Of a stretch of DNA of 64,000 nucleotides, positions 8,161 through 15,372 are shown piece by piece. The stretch comes from Saprospiraceae bacterium (lineage in GTDB: Bacteria > Bacteroidota > Bacteroidia > Chitinophagales > Saprospiraceae). The notes under the pieces are model-generated. The model was not told where the DNA came from and ran no database searches. It saw only the letters and a program-made list of their open reading frames with translations. The translations under genes and the position numbers were made by a program. The first letter of the stretch is position 1. Each line of letters begins with the position of its first letter. The DNA is taken from NCBI GenBank assembly GCA_027488935.1, contig JAIYAP010000003.1, forward strand, positions 124,001 through 188,000. The letters run 5' to 3'.

Positions 8161-9699
8161 ATGAAACAGATTTTAATTCTTTTGTTTTTATTGCTTGCCA
8201 GCATAGGCTATTCGCAACGACTTAATGTACCCATTGCAGGAGGATGGTCTTTGGCTGGTAATGCCGCTACGGCGGGTAGTAATTTTATTGGAACGACTAA
8301 TCTTACATCGTTACGGTTTAGGACAAATAATGTGCAGCGAATGATTTTAGACTCGCTTGGTAATATTGGCATTGGCACGTTATCACCCAGCGATAGGCTT
8401 CATATAGTAGCGACTGCCGGAACAAACCCGAAGATAAAAATAGGTGATTCAGACCTAATAAACCCTTTTTCCTCAATCGAGGGGATTTCAAGCACAGTTG
8501 GGGTTATTGAAACATTCAATACTGCATCGGGCGGTATGCTTTACCGTGGCTATTCTATGAATAGTAGTACTCCGGGATTGGTGTTTTTAGGCCTTACGGG
8601 TAGTAACACTCCATCTGTTTCGGCTGTTGAGTTCCGTGCCGGGAAATTATCAGGTACGACATTTGCGCCGTTGGGTAACACCGAAATAGCTTATAATTTC
8701 AAAAATAACGATGGAACACAAAGTTATATGACTATTTTAGGTTCCAGTAATGTGGGTATAGGTGTATCAAGCATAGGCGCTCGTCTTCACGTTGCTGGTT
8801 CTATTCGTGCAGATAGTATGCTTATCGTTCGCGGTACAAACGCTACCGGGGCGGGTATTGAGATGATTAATACGACTGCAAGTACAGGGGTTAATTGGAG
8901 TTTCGAATCTCGTAACGCTGGCGATTTGCAATTCTGGCGCAACGGCACTTATCGGGGCAGATTTGCAGGAACCGGATTTTTCTGGCAAGGTGCAGGTAGT
9001 TTTGGCGCTGCCAATTCCACCGTAGCAGAATCATTGATTTCTGCTACGGATTCCAGCGCATCCACTAATGCAATTGCTGTTGAAAATAAGTTGACCGGCG
9101 ACGCTACGTTTATCGCAAAAACAGCCACATCGGGAGGCGATCCGAAACTATTATTTGTGAACAACACTACTACTGCGGGGTACATTGGTGCTGATCGTAC
9201 TGATTCTCTTGCGGTTATTATGGGATTAGGTAGTGCAGTAGGCACAAACGCCAGAATGCGCGGATCTGCTGCTGGTATTGCTTTAGGCATAAACCCGGCT
9301 CCTCCTACAAACGGTGCTGAAGTACGCTTACAAGGGGATGTTATCATTGACCGGGTAATAGCGAACTCGCCAAAACCAAGTTGCTTGTATGTTGCAGCAA
9401 ACGGTTCGTCAGGCACTTGTACCGTAACCTATGGAGGTGACTTGGCGTTCCATTTTGAGGCCCAATCGGGTAACACACCATCCTTGGCGGACTACCTTAC
9501 TATTACTTTTGCTAATCCGCTGCCTTTGAACCACAAGCCCGTCGCTTCAATTACACCCGCGCTTTTAGGAGGAGTTGGCTCCGTTTACCAATTGTATGTG
9601 GATGAACAGAATAAGTTTAATACAGGTTTTAGGATTAAGCGGGACGGTACAAGTTCGTCAGCCTTTGGAGGCGACGTACACGTTATTTCAGGCTATTAA
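8161..9699 (+). CDS. Exported fibre-like protein
   Basis: 512 residues. I chose ATG 8161, 2 bp after the previous stop, because it begins a good signal peptide (MKQILILLFLLLASIGYSQ). An upstream TTG would put a polar leader before it. The body contains two NVGIG/NIGIGxxSPxxRLHI motifs (about residues 65 and 200). These are typical of Bacteroidetes fibre or surface proteins that end in trimeric beta structures. The C-terminal 100 residues are rich in beta strands. It is the last of three consecutive Sec-dependent fibre-like products. Confidence 0.82.
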   Translation: MKQILILLFLLLASIGYSQRLNVPIAGGWSLAGNAATAGSNFIGTTNLTSLRFRTNNVQRMILDSLGNIGIGTLSPSDRLHIVATAGTNPKIKIGDSDLINPFSSIEGISSTVGVIETFNTASGGMLYRGYSMNSSTPGLVFLGLTGSNTPSVSAVEFRAGKLSGTTFAPLGNTEIAYNFKNNDGTQSYMTILGSSNVGIGVSSIGARLHVAGSIRADSMLIVRGTNATGAGIEMINTTASTGVNWSFESRNAGDLQFWRNGTYRGRFAGTGFFWQGAGSFGAANSTVAESLISATDSSASTNAIAVENKLTGDATFIAKTATSGGDPKLLFVNNTTTAGYIGADRTDSLAVIMGLGSAVGTNARMRGSAAGIALGINPAPPTNGAEVRLQGDVIIDRVIANSPKPSCLYVAANGSSGTCTVTYGGDLAFHFEAQSGNTPSLADYLTITFANPLPLNHKPVASITPALLGGVGSVYQLYVDEQNKFNTGFRIKRDGTSSSAFGGDVHVISGY

Positions 9700-9746
9700 T
9701 AGAACCTTTTTAAAATAAACTCAGCATAACAACAACCAAATTAACC

Positions 9747-10622
9747 ATGAAAAACCAAACAATCATCTTTCTCTTGCTCGCGCTCTTTTCAGGCCATTTT
9801 GCAAGCATTGCCCAGGCACAAACCCAAAGTACCCCAGATTTTTCAATCGGAAAAATCATCATCATTTCGCAAACGCACCGGATCGACAATCCCGATGGCA
9901 CCACCAGTTACCATCCCGATACGCTGGAAATTGAATCCCGCAAATGGGACGATGGCACCAGTGCGGATCAATATTATATTCAAGGCAACTTGCCTTTTGA
10001 TTTTAACTCAGTAAAAGGAAATGGGCACTACATGGTCGATGGGCATTATGTGCCTTTTACTTCTCGACCTACTACGCTTTTGAATATCAATCCGGCATTC
10101 AAAACGGCTGAATACGTAACTACCGCAGATGTTAAGCAGGTTTACAAAACGGCTGAATACCATACTGCTCAAGATAGTATTGTATCATCCAGCCCCATTG
10201 TAATGGCCGTACACGATGGCGATTCGTACAAAATAAAATCGGTTGTTACGGAATGGGTGCGCATTATGGGCATTGATTGTCCCGAAGTGATCAGCAACCA
10301 TATCAAGGCCAACCAAGCCTTTGGTGTAGCCATTGGAGATAGTATTCGGGCGCTTATCAAAGGCAAGCCGGTTACCATGAAAACGTATGGCAAGGACCGG
10401 TACCATCGCACCCTGGCGCAAGTATTTGTAAATGGGCGTGACATTGCAGAGATCATCCTGGAGCACGGGTGGGCTTGGTATTATACTTCTGATTTGGATA
10501 AAGATACCCGCAAAAAGTATCAAAAATTGCGGGATTACGCGAAGAAGAATAAATACGGAATTTGGTCGGTCCCTAATCCGGTAAAGCCTGCTGATTTTAG
10601 GCGTGCTAACTGGAAGGATTAA
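9747..10622 (+). CDS. Exported SNase-like (thermonuclease family) nuclease
   Basis: 291 residues with a Sec signal peptide ending near AQAQ (residue 25). Residues 150-280 form a staphylococcal-nuclease (OB-fold) domain: HDGDS, then VRIMGIDCPE with Arg172 and Glu180, and DRYHRTLAQV with Arg221. These match the catalytic Arg35/Glu43/Arg87 of the family, so it should be active as a Ca-dependent nuclease of DNA and RNA. The 125 residues before the domain are unassigned. Being exported and encoded directly after the fibre genes, it may degrade extracellular or target-cell nucleic acid or act during entry or exit. Its gene is followed by two hairpin repeats. Confidence 0.9.
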   Translation: MKNQTIIFLLLALFSGHFASIAQAQTQSTPDFSIGKIIIISQTHRIDNPDGTTSYHPDTLEIESRKWDDGTSADQYYIQGNLPFDFNSVKGNGHYMVDGHYVPFTSRPTTLLNINPAFKTAEYVTTADVKQVYKTAEYHTAQDSIVSSSPIVMAVHDGDSYKIKSVVTEWVRIMGIDCPEVISNHIKANQAFGVAIGDSIRALIKGKPVTMKTYGKDRYHRTLAQVFVNGRDIAEIILEHGWAWYYTSDLDKDTRKKYQKLRDYAKKNKYGIWSVPNPVKPADFRRANWKD

Positions 10623-10643
10623 AGTACCCAAACCCTAAAAATC

Positions 10644-10707
10644 GCACCCGCGAGGGATGCTTTGATAAACCACCCTAAAAACGGGCACCCGCTAGGGATG
10701 CCCCGAC
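10644..10707 (+). repeat. Two GNRA-type hairpin repeats (one partial)
   Basis: A partial copy (10644-10660, GCGA loop) and a full copy (10683-10707, loop GCTA, so not a strict GNRA loop). They lie between the nuclease gene and ATG 10720. The partial copy has lost the GCCCCGAC end. Confidence 0.8.
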
Positions 10708-10719
10708 CAAACCACAGCA

Positions 10720-11115
10720 ATGTCTACCTTCAAAATACCCAAAGCAGCCAATATTATCCGTGATGGCGATCCTGTGATTATCACTGGCATGGGCCTTCAA
10801 TCTATACGTTCGGAAGATATCTTTGTCGAAACCGGTTTTGCTTTTTTGTACGACCCAATTAAGCGAAAGTTCAATATCTACCACTACGCCAAAGTAGGGG
10901 AGGTAACCTCTTTTGAGTTTGCAACGCGCTGCGCTGCTGATCGTGAAATCCCTTTCAGCATTATTTCCAACCGAAACGGTGCAAAATTCAACCTGGTCGT
11001 TGGTGATTATGAAAAATCGACTGTGTACGGTACCAGTTTAAATAAGAACACCAAACTTATCAGCATTGCGCCCGAGCAACGCGAAGGTTTATCTGCTGAA
11101 ATATTGAACCCCTAA
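10720..11115 (+). CDS. 131-aa soluble hypothetical protein
   Basis: ATG 10720 to TAA. The 131-residue product has no signal peptide, no membrane segment and no cysteine motif beyond a single Cys. It looks like a compact mixed alpha/beta protein. It lies between the exported nuclease and the holin-like gene. I do not recognise it. Confidence 0.7.
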   Translation: MSTFKIPKAANIIRDGDPVIITGMGLQSIRSEDIFVETGFAFLYDPIKRKFNIYHYAKVGEVTSFEFATRCAADREIPFSIISNRNGAKFNLVVGDYEKSTVYGTSLNKNTKLISIAPEQREGLSAEILNP

Positions 11116-11125
11116 ATCCCGTATA

Positions 11126-11461
11126 ATGGAAATGTTGCACAAAATATGTGTAAATGTACTGGCCGGAATACTTGGATGGGTATTCATATCGCTGCCCAAA
11201 GTTGCATCTAAAAGTATGACTTGGATCATGCTTTTATCCTCAATCGGTTTAGCCGGTGTAGTAGGTTTTGTAAGTAGCAGTTTTATCACTTACCTCATAC
11301 CAAGCGCTCCGGTTGATGTTGTTGCCGCTATTTCGGCGGTATTGGGCGCATACTGTAATCATTTTATGGAGCGCATGTGGAATATCGCCGATATGGTTGC
11401 CGATAAAATTGAGGACCAAATACACCCAGATCATACCGACAAGGATAAACCCCAACAATAA
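11126..11461 (+). CDS. Holin-like three-helix membrane protein
   Basis: 111 residues with three hydrophobic segments (about 8-23, 33-52 and 57-78) and a highly charged C-terminus (DKIEDQIHPDHTDKDKPQQ). Size, three membrane helices and charged tail match class I phage holins, and the next genes look like further envelope proteins. Holin function is an inference from topology and context; no specific family signature is visible. Confidence 0.65.
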   Translation: MEMLHKICVNVLAGILGWVFISLPKVASKSMTWIMLLSSIGLAGVVGFVSSSFITYLIPSAPVDVVAAISAVLGAYCNHFMERMWNIADMVADKIEDQIHPDHTDKDKPQQ

Positions 11462-11467
11462 ACCATT

Positions 11468-11484
11468 GCAGCCGAAAGGGCTGC
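11468..11484 (+). repeat. GAAA-tetraloop hairpin
   Basis: GCAGCC-GAAA-GGGCTGC lies between the holin-like gene and ATG 11515. It is not the common repeat core, but it again places a GNRA-loop hairpin in an intergenic gap of this module. Confidence 0.7.
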
Positions 11485-11514
11485 TGCTACTGTCACCAAT
11501 TTCAATTTTATCAA

Positions 11515-11958
11515 ATGAAAAACATTTTAAACTTCATCAAATTCACCTGTGCAATCATTGCTTGCATGTTTGTTGCAATCATGCCCGCAATGGCGCAATC
11601 CGTTGTTGATCCTACTACGGTGGTCGATCCAACCAACCCATTGTCTTTTGTTAGCCAAAACGCCGTGGATGTGCTTACCGTAGCGCTTACCGTAATACTT
11701 GCATTTTTCTCCGGGGCTATCCCGGCGTTGAAAAAAATCAATGCAGGTTTTTTGCGGGCATTGGCTTCTGCAATCATCATTGTAGCAGGTACGGCAACGT
11801 TCAAATTCGGTTTTTTGAACCAAGAATCGGTTGATTTTGTGTTCAAAACCTTTTTACCAAACTTCGCCTATTCCGGGCTGATATGGGAAGCAATCAAGTT
11901 TGCGTTCAAATTAGCCGGGGTTGAACTGAAAAATTATACCCCCAATACCGGCGCATAG
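11515..11958 (+). CDS. Exported multi-pass membrane protein
   Basis: 147 residues. It has a signal peptide (about residues 1-31, ending MPAMAQ), a short Pro/Thr/Asp-rich segment, hydrophobic helices at about 52-70 and 81-100, and a C-terminal amphipathic stretch. A leader plus two membrane helices recalls VirB2/TrbC-type pilins, but the protein is longer and lacks a clear match. It could also be part of a lysis or envelope complex with its neighbours. Confidence 0.72.
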   Translation: MKNILNFIKFTCAIIACMFVAIMPAMAQSVVDPTTVVDPTNPLSFVSQNAVDVLTVALTVILAFFSGAIPALKKINAGFLRALASAIIIVAGTATFKFGFLNQESVDFVFKTFLPNFAYSGLIWEAIKFAFKLAGVELKNYTPNTGA

Positions 11959-11971
11959 TACTCCAAAAAAT

Positions 11972-12004
11972 TTGGTCCCGGTTCAATTATTGAGCCGGGG
12001 CCAA
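11972..12004 (+). terminator. Strong intergenic hairpin (attenuator or processing site)
   Basis: TTGGTCCCGGTTCA pairs with TGAGCCGGGGCCAA around a short AT loop. The stem is long, but no U-tract follows on the + strand, so it is more likely an attenuating or mRNA-stabilising hairpin than a simple terminator. It lies just upstream of ATG 12023. Confidence 0.5.
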
Positions 12005-12022
12005 TCCCAAAAGCCAAACTCG

Positions 12023-12682
12023 ATGAAACCCTCCGTTAAAGATATCTTTTTGTACCTGCTGGCTGGTGTCAGTGTGTACGCCATGCTGCATGCGCACCAA
12101 TGCACCAATATCGGGACCAATAGCCCTATTGATCAGGCACCAATTGTGCTTACCGATACAGAGTACGTGAAAACCGTTATTGATCGCATCATAATTATCC
12201 GGGATACGGCAATTCAGTACCTTCCTAATCCGGATTCATCGGTGCTCATCATACAGGCAGAACCGGATACCACAGGTGGCAACAACGAGTATATGAATAT
12301 CATGGAAGGTACTTTGAAAGGGGAACAGTGTACCTATCACTATCAGGCTGGCATATCGCAGGATTCATTGCAGTTCCTTTACATAGATTCCGAGTGTACC
12401 TCAACAATACCTGAAATTGTAACATCGGAGCCTGACTATTCATTGCCTGATCCTCCAGTATTTTCAAACAAAAGCGGGAATTATCCATGGGTAGGATTCA
12501 AATCTGGCTGGTCCCCATGGGCACCGTCAAAGGGATCCAGTTTTGGCATACACGGTGGGGTAGGTGTGTTTTATGGCGGCGTCAATATGCTCACCGGCAT
12601 CAACGCCATTCAGTTTGAAGCCGGTATGCAGTTCGTTATAAAACCCAAAGCCCGGTTATTTGCTGAAAAACCGCCCAAATAA
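12023..12682 (+). CDS. Membrane-anchored envelope protein, spanin-like
   Basis: 219 residues from ATG 12023; an upstream TTG would lie within the preceding hairpin. An N-terminal membrane anchor (IFLYLLAGVSVYAMLHA) is followed by a periplasmic region. A Gly/aromatic-rich C-terminal part (about 160-219) looks like beta strands and recalls small outer-membrane barrels. An inner-membrane anchor with a periplasm-spanning body next to a holin-like gene suggests an i-spanin or similar bridging protein; this is a tentative inference. Confidence 0.7.
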   Translation: MKPSVKDIFLYLLAGVSVYAMLHAHQCTNIGTNSPIDQAPIVLTDTEYVKTVIDRIIIIRDTAIQYLPNPDSSVLIIQAEPDTTGGNNEYMNIMEGTLKGEQCTYHYQAGISQDSLQFLYIDSECTSTIPEIVTSEPDYSLPDPPVFSNKSGNYPWVGFKSGWSPWAPSKGSSFGIHGGVGVFYGGVNMLTGINAIQFEAGMQFVIKPKARLFAEKPPK

Positions 12683-12758
12683 TCAACAAAAAGCATAAAC
12701 CCCAATCAACAAGTCACCTGAAAAACGCTAAGTTGCTGAATTTTAGGGCTTAATAACA

Positions 12759-12780
12759 GGTAGCCGCGAGGGCTACCGCA
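12759..12780 (+). repeat. Palindromic variant of the intergenic hairpin repeat
   Basis: GGTAGCC-GCGAG-GGCTACC is a perfect 7-bp palindromic stem with a GCGA(G) loop, 20 bp upstream of ATG 12801. The same variant recurs at 13974-13992. It keeps the loop of the main repeat but has different, perfectly paired arms, which suggests compensatory change. Confidence 0.85.
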
Positions 12781-12800
12781 ACAACGAATCCTCCAAGATT

Positions 12801-13145
12801 ATGAAATGTAACCCTGATCAAATCGAAATTAACGGGAAATGCCAAGACGCATACATGCAAGGCGATTATAACCTTGATGGTACACCGGACGTGCCTGGAA
12901 GCAGTAACGACGGCAGTAAATTTTGGGGAAAATTTGGCAGTTTTTTCGATAAATACGGCGAAGTAATTGTCAACAGCGCTGGTGAAGTGATAAAAGCCAA
13001 CCAAGGCCAAGGGAAACAAACCCCTCCTCAACCTTTGCCGTCCACTACGACACCAACCAATCAAGTACCTAAATGGGTATGGGTTGCAGGAACGTTGGGG
13101 CTTGTGGCAGTAGTGGTTTTGGTGATCCGCAGCCGGAAAAAATAG
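12801..13145 (+). CDS. 114-aa C-terminally anchored membrane protein
   Basis: No signal peptide. The N-terminal 85 residues are soluble, with two cysteines at the start and a Gly/Asp/Pro-rich body. One membrane helix follows at about 91-109 (VWVAGTLGLVAVVVLVI) and then RSRKK. The basic end predicts an N-out/C-in protein. It is the first of a second run of such proteins. Unknown family. Confidence 0.7.
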   Translation: MKCNPDQIEINGKCQDAYMQGDYNLDGTPDVPGSSNDGSKFWGKFGSFFDKYGEVIVNSAGEVIKANQGQGKQTPPQPLPSTTTPTNQVPKWVWVAGTLGLVAVVVLVIRSRKK

Positions 13146-13217
13146 GCTGCAAAATGCCTGTTTTTTATTCCCCAAAAAACCGAGAAAATATTCCTCAACC
13201 CAAAACATTGCCCAAAA

Positions 13218-13382
13218 ATGGCTAAGAAAGCAAAAGAAATGCCCGTCATGTTGCATGGTATGTTCAAAACCAAAGCCAAGGCTGAAGAGCGTATGGCGAA
13301 GGTAAGAAAAGAGCATCCGACGCGTAGCGTAATGGTAAGAGCCACAACGAATGGCAAATATTTCGTGAAAAGTATGGCGTAA
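13218..13382 (+). CDS. 54-aa very basic protein
   Basis: ATG 13218 (cccaaaaATG) to TAA 13380-13382. The product is 54 residues, with about a quarter Lys/Arg, no hydrophobic segment and no cysteine (start MAKKAKEMPVMLHG). It is a plausible nucleic-acid-binding or genome-condensing protein of the particle, inferred from charge alone. It is the only clearly soluble basic mini-protein in this run of membrane proteins. Confidence 0.65.
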   Translation: MAKKAKEMPVMLHGMFKTKAKAEERMAKVRKEHPTRSVMVRATTNGKYFVKSMA

Positions 13383-13462
13383 GGGCTGCCCTTGCGGCTG
13401 CCCCCCGGCAAGCGAAGCAAGCCGGGCGACCGAAAATGGGCGACCGCAAGGGATGCCCCGAC
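13383..13462 (+). repeat. Cluster of direct and inverted hairpin repeats
   Basis: The cluster contains an inverted copy of the repeat (13383-13407), a CCGGC/GCCGG hairpin (about 13408-13429) and a direct copy (13438-13462, GCAA loop). It fills the gap between the basic mini-protein and ATG 13487. The inverted and direct copies could pair with each other into one long stem. Confidence 0.8.
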
Positions 13463-13486
13463 GATAACCCAATAACCAAACAACCC

Positions 13487-13654
13487 ATGTGTAAACAAAA
13501 AGAAGGGGCCGAACTCGACCCAAATCAGCCCGATTGTGGCTGCACCAGCTGTAACAATCGCCGCAAATGGATGATCGGCGCAGCAATCACCGTGGCTGCA
13601 TTGTCGGCAATCGGCATCTGGATGTACTTCAAACGCCGTAAGGCTGCTGCATAA
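13487..13654 (+). CDS. 55-aa Cys-containing membrane protein
   Basis: I chose ATG 13487 because the upstream start at 13436 lies inside the hairpin repeat. The N-terminal 27 residues hold four cysteines (Cys2 and CGCTSC). One membrane helix follows at about 29-47, and the end is basic (FKRRKAAA). N-out/C-in topology is predicted, so the cysteines would face the periplasm and could form disulfides or bind metal. It overlaps the next gene by TAATG. Confidence 0.7.
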   Translation: MCKQKEGAELDPNQPDCGCTSCNNRRKWMIGAAITVAALSAIGIWMYFKRRKAAA

Positions 13655-14010
13655 TGTCCTGCAAACTCGGTCAGTTCGATCAACAGGGCAACTACGTGTG
13701 CCCCACAGGATACCTTTCTGTGATTTTGCCCAATGCGCAACGTTGTTGTGTATTGGGTAAAGACATTACAGACGAAATGATCATTGACGCAGGCAACTTG
13801 CCGGAAGTAGTAATTTCATCAAACAAAGTCCAAGATCCTTCAATCCCCGAAAATCCAGCGAAGCCTTCAGGCACCTGGACAACTTGGATCAAAAAAAATT
13901 GGTACTGGATTGTGATGCCGTTTGCGCTTTCACTGGTGTATTACGCGTATCTGAAATTTTCACAACGTAAACGGGTAGCCGCGAGGGCTACCGCAGCAAC
14001 CCCAAACTAG
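13654..14010 (+). CDS. 118-aa C-terminally anchored membrane protein
   Basis: Starts in the TAATG overlap. The N-terminal domain (1-80) has four cysteines, an NLPEVVISS strand motif and Pro-rich linkers. One membrane helix lies at about 86-103 (WYWIVMPFALSLVYYAYL), followed by a basic tail. The last dozen codons contain a copy of the palindromic hairpin repeat, so the repeat has become coding (RVAARATAATPN). Unknown family. Confidence 0.72.
   Translation: MSCKLGQFDQQGNYVCPTGYLSVILPNAQRCCVLGKDITDEMIIDAGNLPEVVISSNKVQDPSIPENPAKPSGTWTTWIKKNWYWIVMPFALSLVYYAYLKFSQRKRVAARATAATPN
13974..13992 (+). repeat. Palindromic hairpin repeat inside a gene end
   Basis: GGTAGCC-GCGAG-GGCTACC, identical to the copy at 12759, lies in the last codons of the 118-residue gene just upstream of ATG 14011. 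The spacing from hairpin to next start is kept (18 bp) even though it overlaps coding sequence. Confidence 0.85.
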
Positions 14011-14439
14011 ATGGCTAAGTGCGGTCACCCTATATGTCCTGATACCAACTGCGCATTGAAGCATCCATTCAATCGCGGACGGCGCAATACGTGTAATGCC
14101 GTACAACGTTGCATTTCAAATAGTTGCTCTACCCTCAAAGCATTGGGACCATCCGGGTTTACGTTGTACGATGTATGTATTGGCCACTGCAATGGTAGCC
14201 CTACATCTGCAAATTACCCGACGAAATACGCAACACCTGATGCCTATTTGTGCGCGAATTTTAATGCAGTCGACCTGGTAGATTACTTTGGAATCAACCC
14301 TTGTCAAGCCAATGAATCCGATACCAAAGTAGGTCAATTGAAGGCAACCACAGCATCCGATAACACGCAAACGCAAGTAGCCTTACTGTTTATAGGCGCT
14401 GTTGCCGCAATATTGCTCATTATTTTTTACAACCGATAA
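14011..14439 (+). CDS. 142-aa Cys-rich C-terminally anchored protein
   Basis: Starts directly after the previous stop. The ectodomain carries about nine cysteines (CGHPICPDTNC near the N-terminus, then several more to about residue 110). It is followed by one membrane helix (VALLFIGAVAAILLIIF) and ends YNR. No signal peptide is seen. The topology is N-out/C-in as in its neighbours. The cysteine content implies a disulfide-stabilised or metal-binding periplasmic domain. Family not recognised. Confidence 0.75.
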   Translation: MAKCGHPICPDTNCALKHPFNRGRRNTCNAVQRCISNSCSTLKALGPSGFTLYDVCIGHCNGSPTSANYPTKYATPDAYLCANFNAVDLVDYFGINPCQANESDTKVGQLKATTASDNTQTQVALLFIGAVAAILLIIFYNR

Positions 14440-14442
14440 GCC

Positions 14443-14751
14443 ATGGCCGAAACAACCGCATCCAGTAGCAGCGCTGCCGCAGGTATGGCAGCAGGTGGCG
14501 CCGATCCGGTTACCGCCATTGCCAATGCCATTGGCGAGTTATCCAAACTTACCAATAGCATACTTCAACCCGGTATAGTATCCACAAAAGCATATTTCCA
14601 GCAATTACTTAATGCGCAGGTGGTTTTTCAAAATCCATTTGCCGCACAGCAGGAAGGGCAGCGAAAAACCAATCAAATACTGGTGTATGCAGGAGTTGGT
14701 ATTATTTTTTTGATGATTGTTGCCATTTTATTTAAAAAATCCAGCAAATAA
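14443..14751 (+). CDS. 102-aa Ala-rich C-terminally anchored protein
   Basis: ATG 14443. Residues 1-25 are Ala/Ser/Gly-rich. They are followed by an amphipathic helix region (residues 25-75), a membrane helix at about 80-97 and KKSSK. The long amphipathic helix before a C-terminal anchor resembles membrane-fusion or portal-vertex proteins of membrane-containing phages, but this is only an analogy. Confidence 0.7.
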   Translation: MAETTASSSSAAAGMAAGGADPVTAIANAIGELSKLTNSILQPGIVSTKAYFQQLLNAQVVFQNPFAAQQEGQRKTNQILVYAGVGIIFLMIVAILFKKSSK

Positions 14752-14753
14752 CC

Positions 14754-15290
14754 ATGAAAAAGTCCCCAAATAAAGTATTCATGATTATTGGCGTACTGGT
14801 GGCAACGGCAGTAGCCTATTTTTATTTGAGTGCTAAAAAAACGAGCACCACAAAAGACGATAAGGCGCAACCCGGCGCAACGGCCAGCAATACCGATGTT
14901 AAACAAGATAAAACCTCCGGCCTGCAACAACAACTCGAGGAACAAGCCGCCAATGAGCGCATGACCGGGTGCAAGTATGTGCTTGATACTTTCCGGAAAT
15001 TCCCGACCGATACTACCAACATCGAAGAAAAGTTCTTGAATGATGAATTTTATGCCAGTTTGAGGCAAAAAGGTATCAACAAGCAAGAAGTGACAAATGA
15101 TAAATTGTTAGGCTTTTTTAAAGCCTACGATGTGGAACCGACCATCGAAATGTTAGATTATTTAGGCCTTAATCGGTTTAGCCTGTACTTGAAAAAAGAT
15201 AAAACAGCTGGTAATATACCCTACAATCACGTTGTAAAGGGTAGCATGCGCTGTTTGCCCCTAGGTACACAGGCTTACCGGCTCGTATAA
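14754..15290 (+). CDS. 178-aa N-terminally anchored protein
   Basis: An N-terminal membrane helix (VFMIIGVLVATAVAYFYL) follows a basic start, giving N-in topology, the reverse of the preceding genes. A Lys/Thr/Gln-rich linker and a soluble helical domain (about 60-178) with two cysteines follow. It is the last gene of the run and precedes a small terminator-like hairpin. Unknown family. Confidence 0.72.
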   Translation: MKKSPNKVFMIIGVLVATAVAYFYLSAKKTSTTKDDKAQPGATASNTDVKQDKTSGLQQQLEEQAANERMTGCKYVLDTFRKFPTDTTNIEEKFLNDEFYASLRQKGINKQEVTNDKLLGFFKAYDVEPTIEMLDYLGLNRFSLYLKKDKTAGNIPYNHVVKGSMRCLPLGTQAYRLV

Positions 15291-15322
15291 AAACGATTTT
15301 GGTTAATTGGAAATGCGGGGAG

Positions 15323-15346
15323 GCCCGGCTTTTGTCGGGCTTTTCC
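15323..15346 (+). terminator. Probable intrinsic terminator
   Basis: GCCCGGC-TTTT-GTCGGGC followed by TTTTCC, 30 bp after the end of the 178-residue gene. It would close the membrane-protein operon before the caspase gene, perhaps incompletely because the T-tract is short. Confidence 0.55.
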
Positions 15347-15372
15347 TGTTCCTACAAAAACAACAAAAAACC

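Noticed and set aside
11515-11958. VirB2-type pilin of a conjugation system
   Set aside because: Leader plus two helices fits loosely, but no other type IV secretion or relaxase gene is in the window.
1395-13498. Minus-strand frames sharing VGASLAG
   Set aside because: The shared peptide is just the reverse translation of the hairpin repeat, not a protein family.
12750-13586. Long minus-strand open frame of 278 codons
   Set aside because: It runs antisense to several well-supported small + strand genes and through the hairpin repeats; composition is Cys/Arg/Phe-rich shadow.
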